A stretch of 64,000 nucleotides of DNA, from positions 250,654,422 through 250,718,421 of the forward strand of contig CM066321.1 of NCBI GenBank assembly GCA_033807775.1, in the 5' to 3' direction. The DNA comes from Saussurea involucrata. Taxonomy: Eukaryota; Streptophyta; Magnoliopsida; Asterales; Asteraceae. Position 1 is the stretch's first letter. Every line of letters starts with the position of its first letter. This document shows, piece after piece, positions 32,648-43,577 of this stretch. The notes under the pieces are model-generated. The model was not told the origin of the DNA. It saw only the letters and a program-made list of their open reading frames with translations, and did no database searches. The position numbers and the translations under genes were made by a program.

Positions 32648-33340
32648 TTATTTCTCAGAAGGACAATCTCCTCTTCTATGACCAATGTAGCCACATCTAT
32701 TGCATGTAACTATTACCATGGGAAGATTCGTTTCAGCAGTTTTTAGCATCGTATGCAATTCTGGGACTGAAATCTTCTCGAGGTCTATATTCAGATTTTC
32801 GACAAAAACATCAAATGCTTTGGTCAGAGATTTGAGGATCACATCTATGGCTCTCCCATTAGAATAAGGATAGCCAAGTCTATCCAAATAGTCAAGGTGC
32901 GTCCTCATTTGTGAATATGAGAGCTTACATCTTGGCCTTCCTCCATCTTTGTCCTGTGAAGTACCCCAATAGTATCGAAGCGTTCACAGACCATTTACAT
33001 TTGGTAATATTCCCATAATTGGTTTACCATGTCAAATGCCCTCAGTGGAAACATTTCCATTCTTTCTAGTAAGGATGGAACCATGGTTTCAAGCATAAGA
33101 CGTGATACATCGATTGAATCATCAATATGTTTCAATCAAGTATCGCGAGCTTTTATGGAGGTAAGAGGAGGTTCTTGAGGAAGAGGTACGATAAGTATGT
33201 ATGATTTGTTTTCATGTCTGAGAACGTATCTCAATTTTGAAACCAAATCGGGAAGTTCTGAGTGGTTAAATTTTCTTTGTTAAGAAAAGCTCTCTGGAAT
33301 GTGTCAATCGTAGTGTTTGCATTTTGGGCTATCTACAAAA
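32648..33340 (-). pseudogene. gag remnant of element K
   Basis: Pieces in several frames: an N-terminal block (QNFPDLVSKLRYVLRHENKS, about 33250), a middle block (MLETMVPSLLERMEMFPLRA, about 33080), then a clean 86-codon stretch (32908-32648) with RLGYPYSNGRAIDVILKSL and one CCHC knuckle CNRCGYIGHRRGDC. It is a UBN2-type gag, with at least three stops. Confidence 0.72.
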
Positions 33341-33992
33341 TTTTAACAAAGTTAATATATTATTTTCAATATTAATTTTTAGAAAATTAATTACCCTTTA
33401 GTTTTCTAAAAACATTAATTTGCATAAAATCTAGGATCCAACGTTGCAAAAACAAATGAAATGGTTAGGTGACCTTTATCCCGTCCATTTAATCCAACAA
33501 GGTAGATAACGTTTATCGATTACATCGAATGTAATTCCTAGTGTTATGGAATCCCTTAACAACGTGTTTGTAAATTGGAATGTTTGATCCCATCTATGCC
33601 TTGGGTTTCTAATGCTTAGGTGACCTTTATTACAAAATATTCCCAATCAAGTCATCCTACTTGAAACAACGTGTGAAACTCACATCCATGCGGTTAGGTG
33701 ACCTTTTTCCCACAAGGACATAAGAATCACCTCATCCATCTTAAGACAATCCAAGTGGTTAGGTGACCTTTATCCCACAAGGGTGTCATAGTGACGTATT
33801 AAGTGTTTCTCAAAAGGACGGCATAGACTTGCATTTTGAAAGGGATTTAAATCTTATTTCTCATCAAATGGTTCATTTTAGTTAAATAAAATCTTTATTT
33901 TATCAACTAATTGATTGTGGTCAATTATTAATATCATATATTAACGTTTGAATTTGAACACTATCAGAACCACTTATAGTCTCTTAATAAAC
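33341..33992 (-). other. Leader region of element K, left part
   Basis: Non-coding. It contains four or five spaced copies of GGTTAGGTGACCTTTATCCC (33453 to 33773, some imperfect), lying in K's leader upstream of gag. Confidence 0.5.
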
Positions 33993-35113
33993 TGTTGGTT
34001 CCCGTTTTGCTTATACAAGATTGTCAGATCTATTAGTTCGAATTTATGATTGATGCGGAAGCGTATTTGAATAACTAACAGATATGATTGATAGATTTAG
34101 AACATAATATAAATAAACAGTGAACAGGAAATAATATCTCAAAGTTTACTGAATATATATATTAAGAACAGATTCAAGAACAGTGAGTAAGCAAAGCTTT
34201 TAAAACAGATATGACTCTCAAAGTGTTTAAAGCTATGTGTTCTTGTGATGTTTTTCTCTCTTGAATTCTTGTTTCGATTGTTCGATTGATCGATCGATGG
34301 ATAGGAAGAACTCAACATGAGTCTTCCTTATATACTACTCTAAGGGGACCATAAAGCATATGCTACTATTCACAAAGGACGGTATGAATAGTTGGACGGA
34401 TGGCATGAACAGTTGGACGTGCTGTATTGCATTTAATGCAGCAGACGTCTATTATGTACTAAGCCCTATTGAATCCAACCAGAGTTTGACACGTTGTAGT
34501 TGGACAGTGTTAGAGCATTGTTGTATTCAAGATTTACTGTAAAGTCAATGTACTGTATGAGTCTATACAGTATTGTGAATGCCTTTATACCTTGTATGTC
34601 ATGGGTATAAATAGGCTTGTCTAGTTCATTTGTAAGTAACACTTAAAAAGCTTTGGTAATCTTTTAGAAACCTTTTGTAATCCTTTGAGCTCAATACATG
34701 GATGACATATTTGCTCTCTAGATTCTCTCTCACTACATTCATATCTTATTGCTAGAAATCTGGGATTTAACAGACAGGGCATGCTACCATGCAAGTTGAT
34801 GAACAGGTCCTGTAACAGTAGCAAGATATTATAAATATCTTTTAAGTCTTTGTTGAAGACCGCAGAGGCTCTGTGAAGTGCCACGGAGGTTCTGCGGTTT
34901 GGTCCTTAGAAGAGCAGTCTTCACCGGATTCCGAGTCTTTGGTCTTCTTTGCGCGTATGACAGAGCTTCTGTAGGGCGCCTCTTTAGCTTCTGTAGCTTC
35001 TTGACCTTGATCTCTCGGTAAGTTCGGCAGAGCCTCTGTAAGAGACTTTCTTCACTTAGCCTATTTTTCACTACTTCTAAATACTTCTATGATAAGGAAG
35101 ATTGAAGCTAACA
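33993..35113 (-). repeat. Solo LTR of the element B family
   Basis: TGTTGGTTCCCG ... GAAGCTAACA with a perfect 5-bp TSD taaac (33988-33992 and 35114-35118). Without its 270-bp inner insertion it is about 851 bp, close to element B's 842-bp LTR. It shares the CCGCAGAGGCTCTGTG palindrome (34860-34897). With no internal sequence and an intact TSD, it is the product of LTR-LTR recombination. Confidence 0.92.
34508..34772 (+). repeat. 265-bp solo LTR nested in the solo LTR
   Basis: TGTTAGAGCATTG ... GGGATTTAACA with a 5-bp TSD gacag (34503-34507 and 34773-34777) that exactly interrupts the host LTR. It contains a TATA box TATAAATAGG near 34611. Size and ends fit a small Copia LTR or a TRIM/SMART-type element. 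Strand is inferred from the TATA box. Confidence 0.88.
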
Positions 35114-35118
35114 TAAAC

Positions 35119-36185
35119 ACTTCACTATATAGATTATGAGTTAGTATGAATTTTAAATCTCCATTTAAACTCTTTCCATAAAATTCAAAATCTCAATTTT
35201 AGTCTTACAACTCATAGTACCATATTATTGCATGCATCCAATAATCAAGGTACTTTTTTTAAGAAAAATAAACCATTTCTCAAAATGAATAAATTTAAAA
35301 TCTCCATCTTAAATAATTTGGTTCAATTAAAATCCAATTTTTAAGTTACGTCGTTTTAAATAAACAATTTTATATAAAACGTATTTGAACCAATTTGCAT
35401 GTCATTAATTTAAAATCTCCATTTTAAATTTTGGTTGATATAAAATCTCTATTTTAAAACTTGGTTCATTTAAAATATAATTTTAAAATTTGTCGCTTCA
35501 ACTTTAAACAATTTTTAAATAAGCGCGTTTGAACCAATTTTATGTTCTTTACTAGCATGCAATATCCTATATTTTAACGCATCAAAAATAACATAATCAA
35601 CCATAAACATGCAAAAGAATGTGCGTAAAACAAAGTCATTTCTAATGACATTTCTTGTGTGCCAAAACAAGAAATGCCAAGTCCATTTCTAAGGGACAAA
35701 AAAACAAAAAAAAACTTCAAGCTCCCACTTGCTTTAGCATCTCCATGCAAACAAGACATCAATTTCCATCTTCTAGCTCCAAGTTGGTCTTCATCTTGTT
35801 ACATTTTATAAATAAAAAAACTAATTCTAACAACTAATCTAATACTTACAAAATGAACAAGAGAACATGAAATAATAAAACCTATTTACTATTACAAACC
35901 ATCATGAATAATAATAAAAATTACAACAAATTTAAAGGGAACAACACAACAACCAACACATTGGTCCATGGCTTGTTTATGCACATATTTCTCATAAATA
36001 AAATAAAACAACACTTTGTTAAAATGCATGTTAAAATTTTGTTACATAAAAATAAAAAAACACAAGCAAGTTGCCAAAGAAGCCATGCATGAACTTTTCA
36101 TACAAAAATGAAATTTTACCCATGGCTTTCAAAAACCAAGTTTTATCTAAATAAAACTTATTATCTAATCATGCATTATAACATA
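35119..36185 (-). other. Leader region of element K, right part
   Basis: AT-rich sequence between the solo LTR and K's primer-binding site, with no ORF or repeat I can support. Phrases such as TAAAATCTCCATTTTAAA recur loosely (35285-35480). Confidence 0.5.
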
Positions 36186-36198
36186 GGCTCTGATACCA
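36186..36198 (-). other. Primer-binding site of element K
   Basis: TGGTATCAGAGCC on the minus strand, next to the LTR (Met tRNA type). Confidence 0.88.
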
Positions 36199-36200
36199 CT

Positions 36201-37071
36201 TGTTGGGATTTTATGTTCAAAACATGGGTTTCAAAACTCATAAGAGATAAAAAAAATTACGCAACGGAAGCAAAATAAAACATTTGAACAAAAACATAAA
36301 ACCATTTTATTCACACCAAGGATCTTGTTACATGCATGAAAAGATAAATATATAAAAAGCAAGAGAGTTCAAGATTAACACTTTTGAAGACTTTGATCAA
36401 ACCAAAAGTGGATGTTGATGAAGATGGCAAAAAGACCAAAGTAGCTCCTCTCTATCGGTATCCACAACGACACCTTCCGGAATGCTAGTTCATATTCTTT
36501 GATTAGGCAAGATGGAGGTTTGTACCCAAGACTACTAGAGATGGGATAACAAAATGAACACCAAAACTACCACACTTGGTAGTTTCGGCCGAAACTACAA
36601 GGAAGGGAGAGGGAGAGCAAAAATCAAGTGTTGTGTATATTTCAAATGACATCTCTCTTTTTACTTCAAAGTCATGAGACAACACGTCATTTTCTATTGG
36701 ACCATAAAAGGGTCCAATGAGGTTTGAGCCTCCCATGCATATTTCCACTTAAGCCCCCTCTAGTTTAAATTAGTTAAAATCATTATTTTAACTATTTAAA
36801 CTTACTACATATAGTCCCTCCTTTTAACTTCTAGTTAAATATGAGCCAATCATATTATTTAATAAACTAGAATCTTTCATTTGCATCTAATATTATGAAT
36901 TATATTCAATAATATAATTAATAATATTTATCAAGAAATAATAATATTTATCAAGAATCAAATTCTTATAAATATTAATTCGGTGTCTACTTGTCGTTCG
37001 GTGTGACCCTATAGGATCATATATTACCGTAATATTATTTTATAATCATTCTTGAGCATATAGAACCTACA
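36201..37071 (-). repeat. 5' LTR of element K
   Basis: On the minus strand TGTAGGTTCTATATGC ... AAAATCCCAACA, 871 bp. The left side is fixed by the primer-binding site; the right end is set where element D gag begins. Confidence 0.75.
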
Positions 37072-37077
37072 CCCCTC

Positions 37078-37331
37078 TCTTCAAATTCAGCACAAAGAAA
37101 TGGTTTCCAAAATAACTGATCTTGAAACCAAACTCCACAAAAGAGGTCAAACAGACCAGACCATTCACATGAACAGACCCAAGGAATTCACATACTTCAA
37201 CAAGGAATAGGGAATCGGATACGATAACCCTTAGTACTTGAAAAAGATTTTGACCAAAAGACCGACACTTTATCACTTTGGTTTTCTCGGTTTGGACAAA
37301 AAGTATCGTGAATATAAGATAAAATGGATTG
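37078..37331 (+). pseudogene. gag fragment of element D before element G
   Basis: The plus frame holds MVSKITDLETKLHKRGQ, then GIGYDNP, YLKKILTKRPTLY and KKYREYKIKW, running into the TSD gattg. The same frame resumes at 45043 on the other side of element G. Two stop codons lie inside. The GIGY block matches element B gag. Confidence 0.72.
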
Positions 37332-38903
37332 TGTAACAACACGAAATTTTAAGTATGTATTGAAAGTTTGGTGGCCGAAGTCTAAAGAATGCAAGTTAGG
37401 ATAAGGGGCCTTTTGGCAATTATTGGGAAGTATTTAAAGCTCCAATTCCCTAGGGTTTTCATTTTAGAAATCGGTGTTTTGGTCCTTGTGTGTGTTTGGT
37501 GGCTAAGAAGAGAAAGGAATAAGAAAGCTAAAGTGGGAAAACTCTTGTTAAGGAAGAAATTGCCAAGGTAATCATCTAAGACATCTTATTCGGTTCATTT
37601 CAAGTTTCTTATCCTCTGTTGTCTAGGATTTGGGGCTAGAATCAGTAGGGTTTAATGGGTTTTGCTGTCTTCATGTCGATTTTGGTGGTTTAAAATGGGA
37701 TTAATTGAGTGATTATGACTAGTGGATGAACCCTTAGGTTTGTCTAATCGAGCTGTTATCAGAAAACTGAGTTTTAATCAGTTTTGGAGTTGAGGGTTTC
37801 GGCCAGTTCGTGGTTTCCGGACGAGGGAGTTCTTGTGGTTTCGGTAGTTTCCGGATAGGATGCAGGTTTCCGGATAGTGTTGCCTTGGTAGTTTCTGGAC
37901 GTATGTCTCCCCGGATAAGAGGTTTCCGGGTGTCAGTATCCGGTAAACAGGTGTGTCCGGAAGGTTCTTGTATCCGGAATGCCGGGGTATCCGGGAAGTG
38001 GGTCATCCGGACAGTTAGAACATCCGGATTGTGTAATGTCCGGACAGTGTCTTTTGGTCAGTGGGATTAAACGGTTTAATCTGATATGAATCTATTGCCC
38101 TTAGGTATTCGTTTGGTTTGGCCTGGAGACATTTAAGAAGTGCATTCTACGTTAACCAAAGGTGAGTTCTCTCTACCTTTTTATGACGTACTATGTTTTA
38201 CTGAATATGGTTCCTTTTTCGAGCATGAACTGAATTATAAAAGTTATGCATGTTTCCATGTTTTGCATGTTTATTCGCAAATGAAGTGATGTTTAAGGTT
38301 TTCATGAATATGTTTTCAAATGTATGTGTATGCTATGTGGAGTCGGTTGCACAGTGTGGTCAGGGTACCTTGGGATTTCTAATCCCTTGGGCATATGGAG
38401 GTTAGCTTGTAGGTTGGAATTCGTTTCCTCCTACATGAAGGAACAGGGGGTCCACTTGGATTCCGGTGTAGATGATAGGGTGTCCGTTAGACCCCGATCG
38501 GAGTAGCTTATGCGATCCCTGAACCCTGTGTTGAACCTTGGATGATGTTTATGAGAAAGATGTGAATGTATTTTAAATGAAATGACTTTATACTGTGATA
38601 AATGTTTTATGGAGGCAATTCACTAGACCTTTTGGTCTAACCCTTGCTTTTCAAACTAAACCATTTTCAGGTATGCACGTAGTAAGAAGCTCAAGTAAGT
38701 GAGAAAGAACAAGATAGAGTACAGTTGCAGCATAGAGGCAGTGCAAGTGCCACCCGTAGAAGCTAGAATATTCTCAGTTGTGTATAGGTTGTTTCCGCCA
38801 ACCTTAGTTTATGATTAATGTAATGTAATGTTGGGACCCAGTTTTATTGTAAAAAGTATGATTTATTGCTATGTTTGTCCTGTGGATTTTTTGGGATGTT
38901 ACA
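37332..38903 (+). repeat. 5' LTR of element G
   Basis: The LTR is 1572 bp, TGTAACAACACG ... GGGATGTTACA. At 37812-38046 it carries about 13 TCCGG-type half or full sites (TCCGGA, TCCGGT, TCCGGG). Its last 516 bases match 44525-45042 closely. Confidence 0.88.
37812..38046 (+). repeat. TCCGGA motif cluster in element G's LTR
   Basis: About 13 units such as GTTTCCGGACG, ATCCGGAATG and TGTCCGGACAG, spaced roughly 15-20 bases. The cluster's location in U3 resembles the motif arrays in the Copia LTRs of this window. Confidence 0.8.
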
Positions 38904-38905
38904 AA

Positions 38906-38918
38906 TGGTATCAGAGCC
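38906..38918 (+). other. Primer-binding site of element G
   Basis: TGGTATCAGAGCC on the plus strand two bases after the LTR end, Met tRNA type. Confidence 0.9.
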
Positions 38919-40003
38919 ATAGTTTAAGGGATTTAGGTGACCGGACGGGCCTAAACTTAAACTTGGGAGTAGAAAATCACAACTGAGAATCAGGAAATGC
39001 GTTAAGAGGGCACTAATGTAGACACAGGAAATGCGTTAGGAGGACACTTTTATAGAGATAGGACTAATAGGGTACTGAGGACTGTCATATAAGGTAAGTT
39101 TGAGATTTCACCTGGCTAGTGTAATTGCGAACTTACAGGTACATGTATGTGCTTAACTTACCTTATTAACCTACCTAGTGTTTATGTCGTGTTCCAGTAC
39201 GTTAGAATGTCAACGAGGTCCCTGAGGGGGAGACTGAGACCCCTTGTTGGGGAAGTTTCTTGAGAGGTCACTTATGATGTGATGAATGTATACATTGTAG
39301 AGAAGGAATGTTGTATAGAATGTTATGAGTCGTCTAGAGGTAGCTCTTCGTGGATTCGGAGAGGATGAATGTTTGAGTTTGGGTAGGGCTCCTGTTTCGA
39401 GAGAGTCTCAGTTCTAGAAATCTTGGAATAGATCAGCCAGGATGGTAAGAAAGGACAGTGTCGAAATCTTGAAAGTGTCATTGGAGCTCTGAAAATTTTA
39501 ATCAAGCTTTTCAATGGCAGGGTAAATGAAATAAGATACCTATAGTAGAATGAAAGCTTGTAGGAGTAAAAAGTGAGATAGTTGATCAAAACAAAATCGT
39601 ATGAAATGGTTGAGTAAGTGAGATGTGGAACGCAAATTCATCAAGTTATTGCATGGTCAGTCTCATGCATGGCGTTCTTTTGGGTAACATGAAATTTTCA
39701 CGATTTAAAGTAAATACGTAAATATCAATTTTGAACAAACATGAGTCAGCTTGTGCGAGTGTATGTTTAAAGTATTGTTTCATGGGGGAGGTAAATACGG
39801 AGGGAGGGAGCAGGCACACGGGTGGCATAAATCAATCAAGTACTAGTACTAGTACTAGTACAGAATTGTAACGTCTGTCTGCACATTGGACGTTGGGACT
39901 CAAATAATTGTTTGTTTTGGTTACATTGCACATTGAAATTTTGAGCTTAACGATTTGCAAAATATCCCACTCTTTTCACGATAAGTCAAATTTGTTGCAA
40001 AAA
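38919..40003 (+). pseudogene. Leader and decayed gag start of element G, then unassigned sequence
   Basis: An ATG at 39209 opens MSTRSLRGRLRPLVGEV and is soon stopped. Fragments in changing frames continue to about 39600 without a recognisable domain. From 39600 to 40003 the sequence is non-coding, with an (ACTAGT)n-like tract at 39839-39861; I cannot assign its origin. Confidence 0.45.
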
Positions 40004-40268
40004 TGTAACACCCCGTTTACCACGACACAATATTGTCCGCTTTGCCCCACTGGCTCACGGTTTTGTTCTTGGCGACCTGGCGAGGACTTCCCAGGGGGTC
40101 ACCCATCCTGGTACTACTCCCACCCAAGCACGCTTAACCACAGAGTTCCCAAGGAACCCGCATGCTTGTGGCCCCAAAACGCGTTGTGTCTGGTAAGGCC
40201 AAGGTTTACTAATATACCCAGCATCTCTCCTGTCCACGGCCGATGTGGGATATGCCTAAGGTGTTACA
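40004..40268 (-). repeat. Cassandra LTR copy 1
   Basis: 265 bp, TGTAACACC ... GGTGTTACA; contains the 5S-like promoter segment at about 40080-40145 on the minus strand. Confidence 0.9.
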
Positions 40269-40351
40269 CACACCCCCCCTTAGGGACTCATCGTCCTCGA
40301 TGAGGTTTGCCCCACCATCCCGAACGGCACAGGAGTGGCTCTGATACCATT

Positions 40352-40626
40352 TGTAACACCCCCTTACCACGACACAATATTGTCCGCTTTGCCCCACTGG
40401 CTCACGGCTTTGTTCTTGGCGACCTGGCAAGGACTTCGCAAGGACTTCCCAGGAGGTCACCCATCCTGGTACTACTCCCACCCAAGCACGCTTAACCACA
40501 GAGTTCCCAAGGAACCCTCATGCTTGTGGCCCCAAAACGCGTTGTGTCTGGTAAGGCCAAGGTTTACTAATATACCCAGCATCTCTCCTGTCCACGACCG
40601 ATGTGGGATATGCCTAAGGTGTTACA
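40352..40626 (-). repeat. Cassandra LTR copy 2 (shared middle LTR)
   Basis: 275 bp; differs by a short duplication around AAGGACTTCGC (about 40428-40438), so it is not an exact copy of the outer two. Confidence 0.9.
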
Positions 40627-40707
40627 CACACCCCCCTCAGGGACTCATCGTCCTCGATGAGGTTTGCCCCACATCTCGAACGACACAGGAGTGGCTCTGA
40701 TACCATT

Positions 40708-40972
40708 TGTAACACCCCGTTTACCACGACACAATATTGTCCGCTTTGCCCCACTGGCTCACGGTTTTGTTCTTGGCGACCTGGCGAGGACTTCCCAGGG
40801 GGTCACCTATCCTGGTACTACTCCCACCCAAGCACGCTTAACCACAGAGTTCCCAAGGAACCCGCATGCTTGTGGCCCCAAAACGCGTTGTGTCTGGTAA
40901 GGCCAAGGTTTACTAATATACCCAGCATCTCTCCTGTCCACGGCCGATGTGGGATATGCCTAAGGTGTTACA
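40708..40972 (-). repeat. Cassandra LTR copy 3
   Basis: 265 bp, nearly identical to copy 1; abuts LTR H with no intervening base. Confidence 0.9.
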
Positions 40973-43155
40973 TGTAACGTCCCAAAAATTACAAGAAAAT
41001 TTAAATCTTTAAATAAACATTTCATTTATAACAACTCATTAAATGATCCCAACGTTTCGTTTGCAAACTCATAATTAATATCTTCATAATAAAAACCAGC
41101 GGAATAAACGTTTAATTAATAAAAACCATAAAGCAACCAGCTCTCCTCGCGTGCCAGTGTGTACTCGTCACGCCTTGGAGCCGCCCGTACCTGGAACCAC
41201 AGTTTATTGGAAAAGGGTAAGCACGAAGCTTAGTGAATTCAACACCATAAGTAACACAGTTATTTCCACACCACCATAAACAGATAATTGCACATAAACA
41301 GCATACAAGTCTACGAACAAATCATAAATGTGCATACTCACACCAACCCACCTAATAGGCATACGTCGGTCCCACCGACCACACGACAACCGTGCAACCG
41401 CAACCCGGCACCCCCGGGTTCATACGCCACCCGCGTATACAACCTTCGCAACCCGGCACCCCCGGGTTCATACGCCACCCGCGTATGTAATCCTCGGCCC
41501 CCACCGAACTCCTACGCCACCCGCGTAGCCACCACAATAAAGGTCTGACTAGACACCCCACAATTTAACCCCACACCACAAGCAAATAGAACTACCACAC
41601 ATGCACACAACGTAATGTAAAAATAACCGACATTATTTATAGTGAGAGAACTCACCTCGAATGCGCGCCTAGCTCAACAATACAAATTCAAGCTTCCCAA
41701 TAACGGTCACTTCCCAGCACCTAAACGCACGTTAAAACGTATCAATATGAGACCCGGACCCTACGACACGACACCCGCTTAAACCGTCACTAAAACTACT
41801 TCCCGGTCTCGCCAAACAGGTCTGTTCGGGACCTGTTTCGACCTCCTTAAACCCAGTAAATCCTCAATATTATTACATGGTCAGAAATTACTATGAGTTA
41901 GGGTTCCAAGGACATATTATACGCCTCCTAACGATTTTTATACCATTTATTATGGATTTTACAAAAACAGTTCCCCGAACAGCGAAAATCAGCACCTTTC
42001 AGTATAAAATGACATTTTGACCAATGCTACGTCCTGAACTGGGCTTCGCACAAAACACAGAAAAGTTTATAGACTCAAAAAGGGAACTTTTGGCGCTGGT
42101 CTCACCCAGACACGAGTTACTAGCAAAAGGTTATGGTTTTCCCAAGACAATGGCAGATTCCAGAATTTTTCACATGAAATGACGAATCACTGAACTTGCG
42201 ACCACTTTTCAGCCTAGCTAGAGGCCGAACCAGTTTTCCTCTAAAACACGGAAAACGCGCCCGACCCCGAGCTTGAACCGTGGGCGCCAGTTTCGGCACA
42301 ATCGGAGTTACGACAGAAAAGTTATGGCCTCGCAAAAACAGTGGCTGAACAATTACTCACAAGAAGTGACGACTCCAAAAACAACGGTTCGATCGATTTG
42401 GCTTAAGCGATTAAGTCACGGCTTAATGGGTTCAACAATGATTATTAATAAGACATGGCCACGCACCACCCTCTGCCCTCCGGCAGTGGTGGTCGCCGGC
42501 GGCGGCCGGCGGCGCGGTGGTTGTTTTGCCGGAAGAAAAACGAAAAGAAAAGGAAACGAGACGAAGGAAAACGACTTACCTTGCTACAACACCACACACC
42601 CGCACCTGCTCCGCTCTCTCTCGAAACTTCTGACGAACGGAAGTGGTGGCGGTGGTCTCCGGCGACAACAGCGGCGGACAACAGCAGTTTCCGGCGACCT
42701 CTCTCTATCACTCTCTCTCGCGCTGTTCTCTCTCTCTACCTCTCCCTCTCGCGCTGTTCTCTCTCTCTCTCTCTCTCCGGCCAACACCAGCAGCGGCGCT
42801 GGTGTGGTGGTGGGGGGTTTCACGGCGGCAACCAACAAAAAAGGAGAAGATGCTAGGGTTGTTTACGTGAGAGAAAACGAGAAGGGAAGGGGGGTAGTTT
42901 TTAGGGTTTGATTTCTTTTCTTTCTTTGATCCATCCTCAAGGCAACAACACCAACTAGAAAAAATATGGGTCTCGACATGTATCTGCATGGGCCGAAACC
43001 CAATGAGGGTTTTTGGCCCTTTGACACCATTAGACCCTCAACTTACATTCCTCTCGCAACTAGCCAAGAATTTTAATACTTTAATGATTAGGACTAACTC
43101 GACTAACCCCGTTAACGGAAACCACATTAAATCAACCTTAAAAGAAAAGAATTAA
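40973..43155 (-). repeat. LTR H: truncated large LTR related to element T
   Basis: It begins TGTAACGTCCCAAAAAT like the LTRs of element T and shares blocks with them along its length (AAGCACGAAGCTTAGTGAATTC near 41220, CAGGTCTGTTCGGGACCTG near 41820, CTCTCTCTCTC near 42720, ACCCCGTTAACGGAAACC near 43108). The final 35 or so bases (GGATACGGTCTTTACA in T) are missing; element F sequence follows. Its repeat tract (41389-41530) uses other dyads, CCCCCGGGTTC and ACGCCACCCGCGT. No internal region of its own is seen. Short Ser/Arg/Leu-rich frames here are not genes. Confidence 0.75.
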
Positions 43156-43182
43156 TCTCTCAAATCCCAGCTGCCGACACCA

Positions 43183-43289
43183 TGTTTCTTGAAGGCCTCC
43201 ACAACTTGTTCCCTCACATCCCCGACGCTCAACCCTACTACCGAATCCTAATGGATGAGATCAAGCGCCGACAATCATCAAAGAAGTAG
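43183..43289 (+). pseudogene. C-terminal tail of element F's last ORF
   Basis: A short coding-like stretch ends PYYRILMDEIKRRQSSKK at TAG 43287-43289, about 280 bases before the purine tract, with one frame change near 43200. Position fits the third ORF of Sirevirus-like elements. Low information. Confidence 0.4.
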
Positions 43290-43577
43290 GTTTTTCATTT
43301 ACCTTTCAGTAGTTTTTGATAATCTTTTGCTTCCTTACTTCACCGATGTATGAGAATGACTTATAAAATTCAAGTGCTTCTCTTGTTTATATGTAGCTGT
43401 ACATACCTTTATTTCCTTGCTTTATATATACTGTATAGATATACTCAAAGAAACATAGTTCAAAAAAAAAGGTCTATGTGAAAAGAACCCAAAAGAGTAA
43501 AAAGGGTCAAAATGCACTTATTTTCATTTGCTCTTTAACATTCTAAGGATAGAGATCAAATTCAAATAGGGGGAGAT

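Larger units (their letters stand above)
30401..37071 (-). mobile_element. Element K: degenerate Copia retrotransposon
   Basis: Minus-strand order is 5' LTR (36201-37071), primer-binding site, long leader, gag remnant (about 33340-32648), protease trace, integrase trace and RT-RNase H trace (31160-30410). It has many frameshifts and stops and no visible 3' LTR. Element E begins just beyond it at 30305, suggesting E inserted near K's 3' end. K's LTR adjoins gag of element D at 37072, suggesting K inserted into D; no TSD can be checked because the left end is outside. Confidence 0.7.
40004..40972 (-). mobile_element. Cassandra-type TRIM with three LTRs and two internal domains
   Basis: Three LTR copies (40004-40268, 40352-40626, 40708-40972) alternate with two 81-83-bp internal domains. 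Each internal domain has a Met-tRNA primer-binding site (GGCTCTGATACCA reversed, 40337-40349 and 40693-40705) and a purine tract on the minus strand (CCCTAAGGGGGGG-like). The LTR minus strand contains a 5S rRNA-like segment (GTTAAGCGTGCTTGGG, TAGTACCAGGATGGGTGACC), the hallmark of Cassandra elements, whose LTRs carry a 5S-derived Pol III promoter. No TSD is seen: the left flank is aaaaa and the right flank is the first bases of LTR H. Confidence 0.92.

Noticed and set aside
40070..40150. 5S rRNA gene copies
   Set aside because: The 5S-like sequence covers only the promoter half and sits inside short LTRs with primer-binding sites, so this is a Cassandra TRIM, not 5S rDNA.
40335..40977. Overlapping 60-130-codon frames with HPSWYYSHPSTLN
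   Set aside because: Translations of the Cassandra LTR, repeated with each LTR copy; no protein is expected.
42273..42911. 212-codon open frame on the plus strand
   Set aside because: Lies in LTR H over CT-rich and GGCGG-rich sequence; Ser/Leu/Arg composition, overlapping frames on both strands, no domain.
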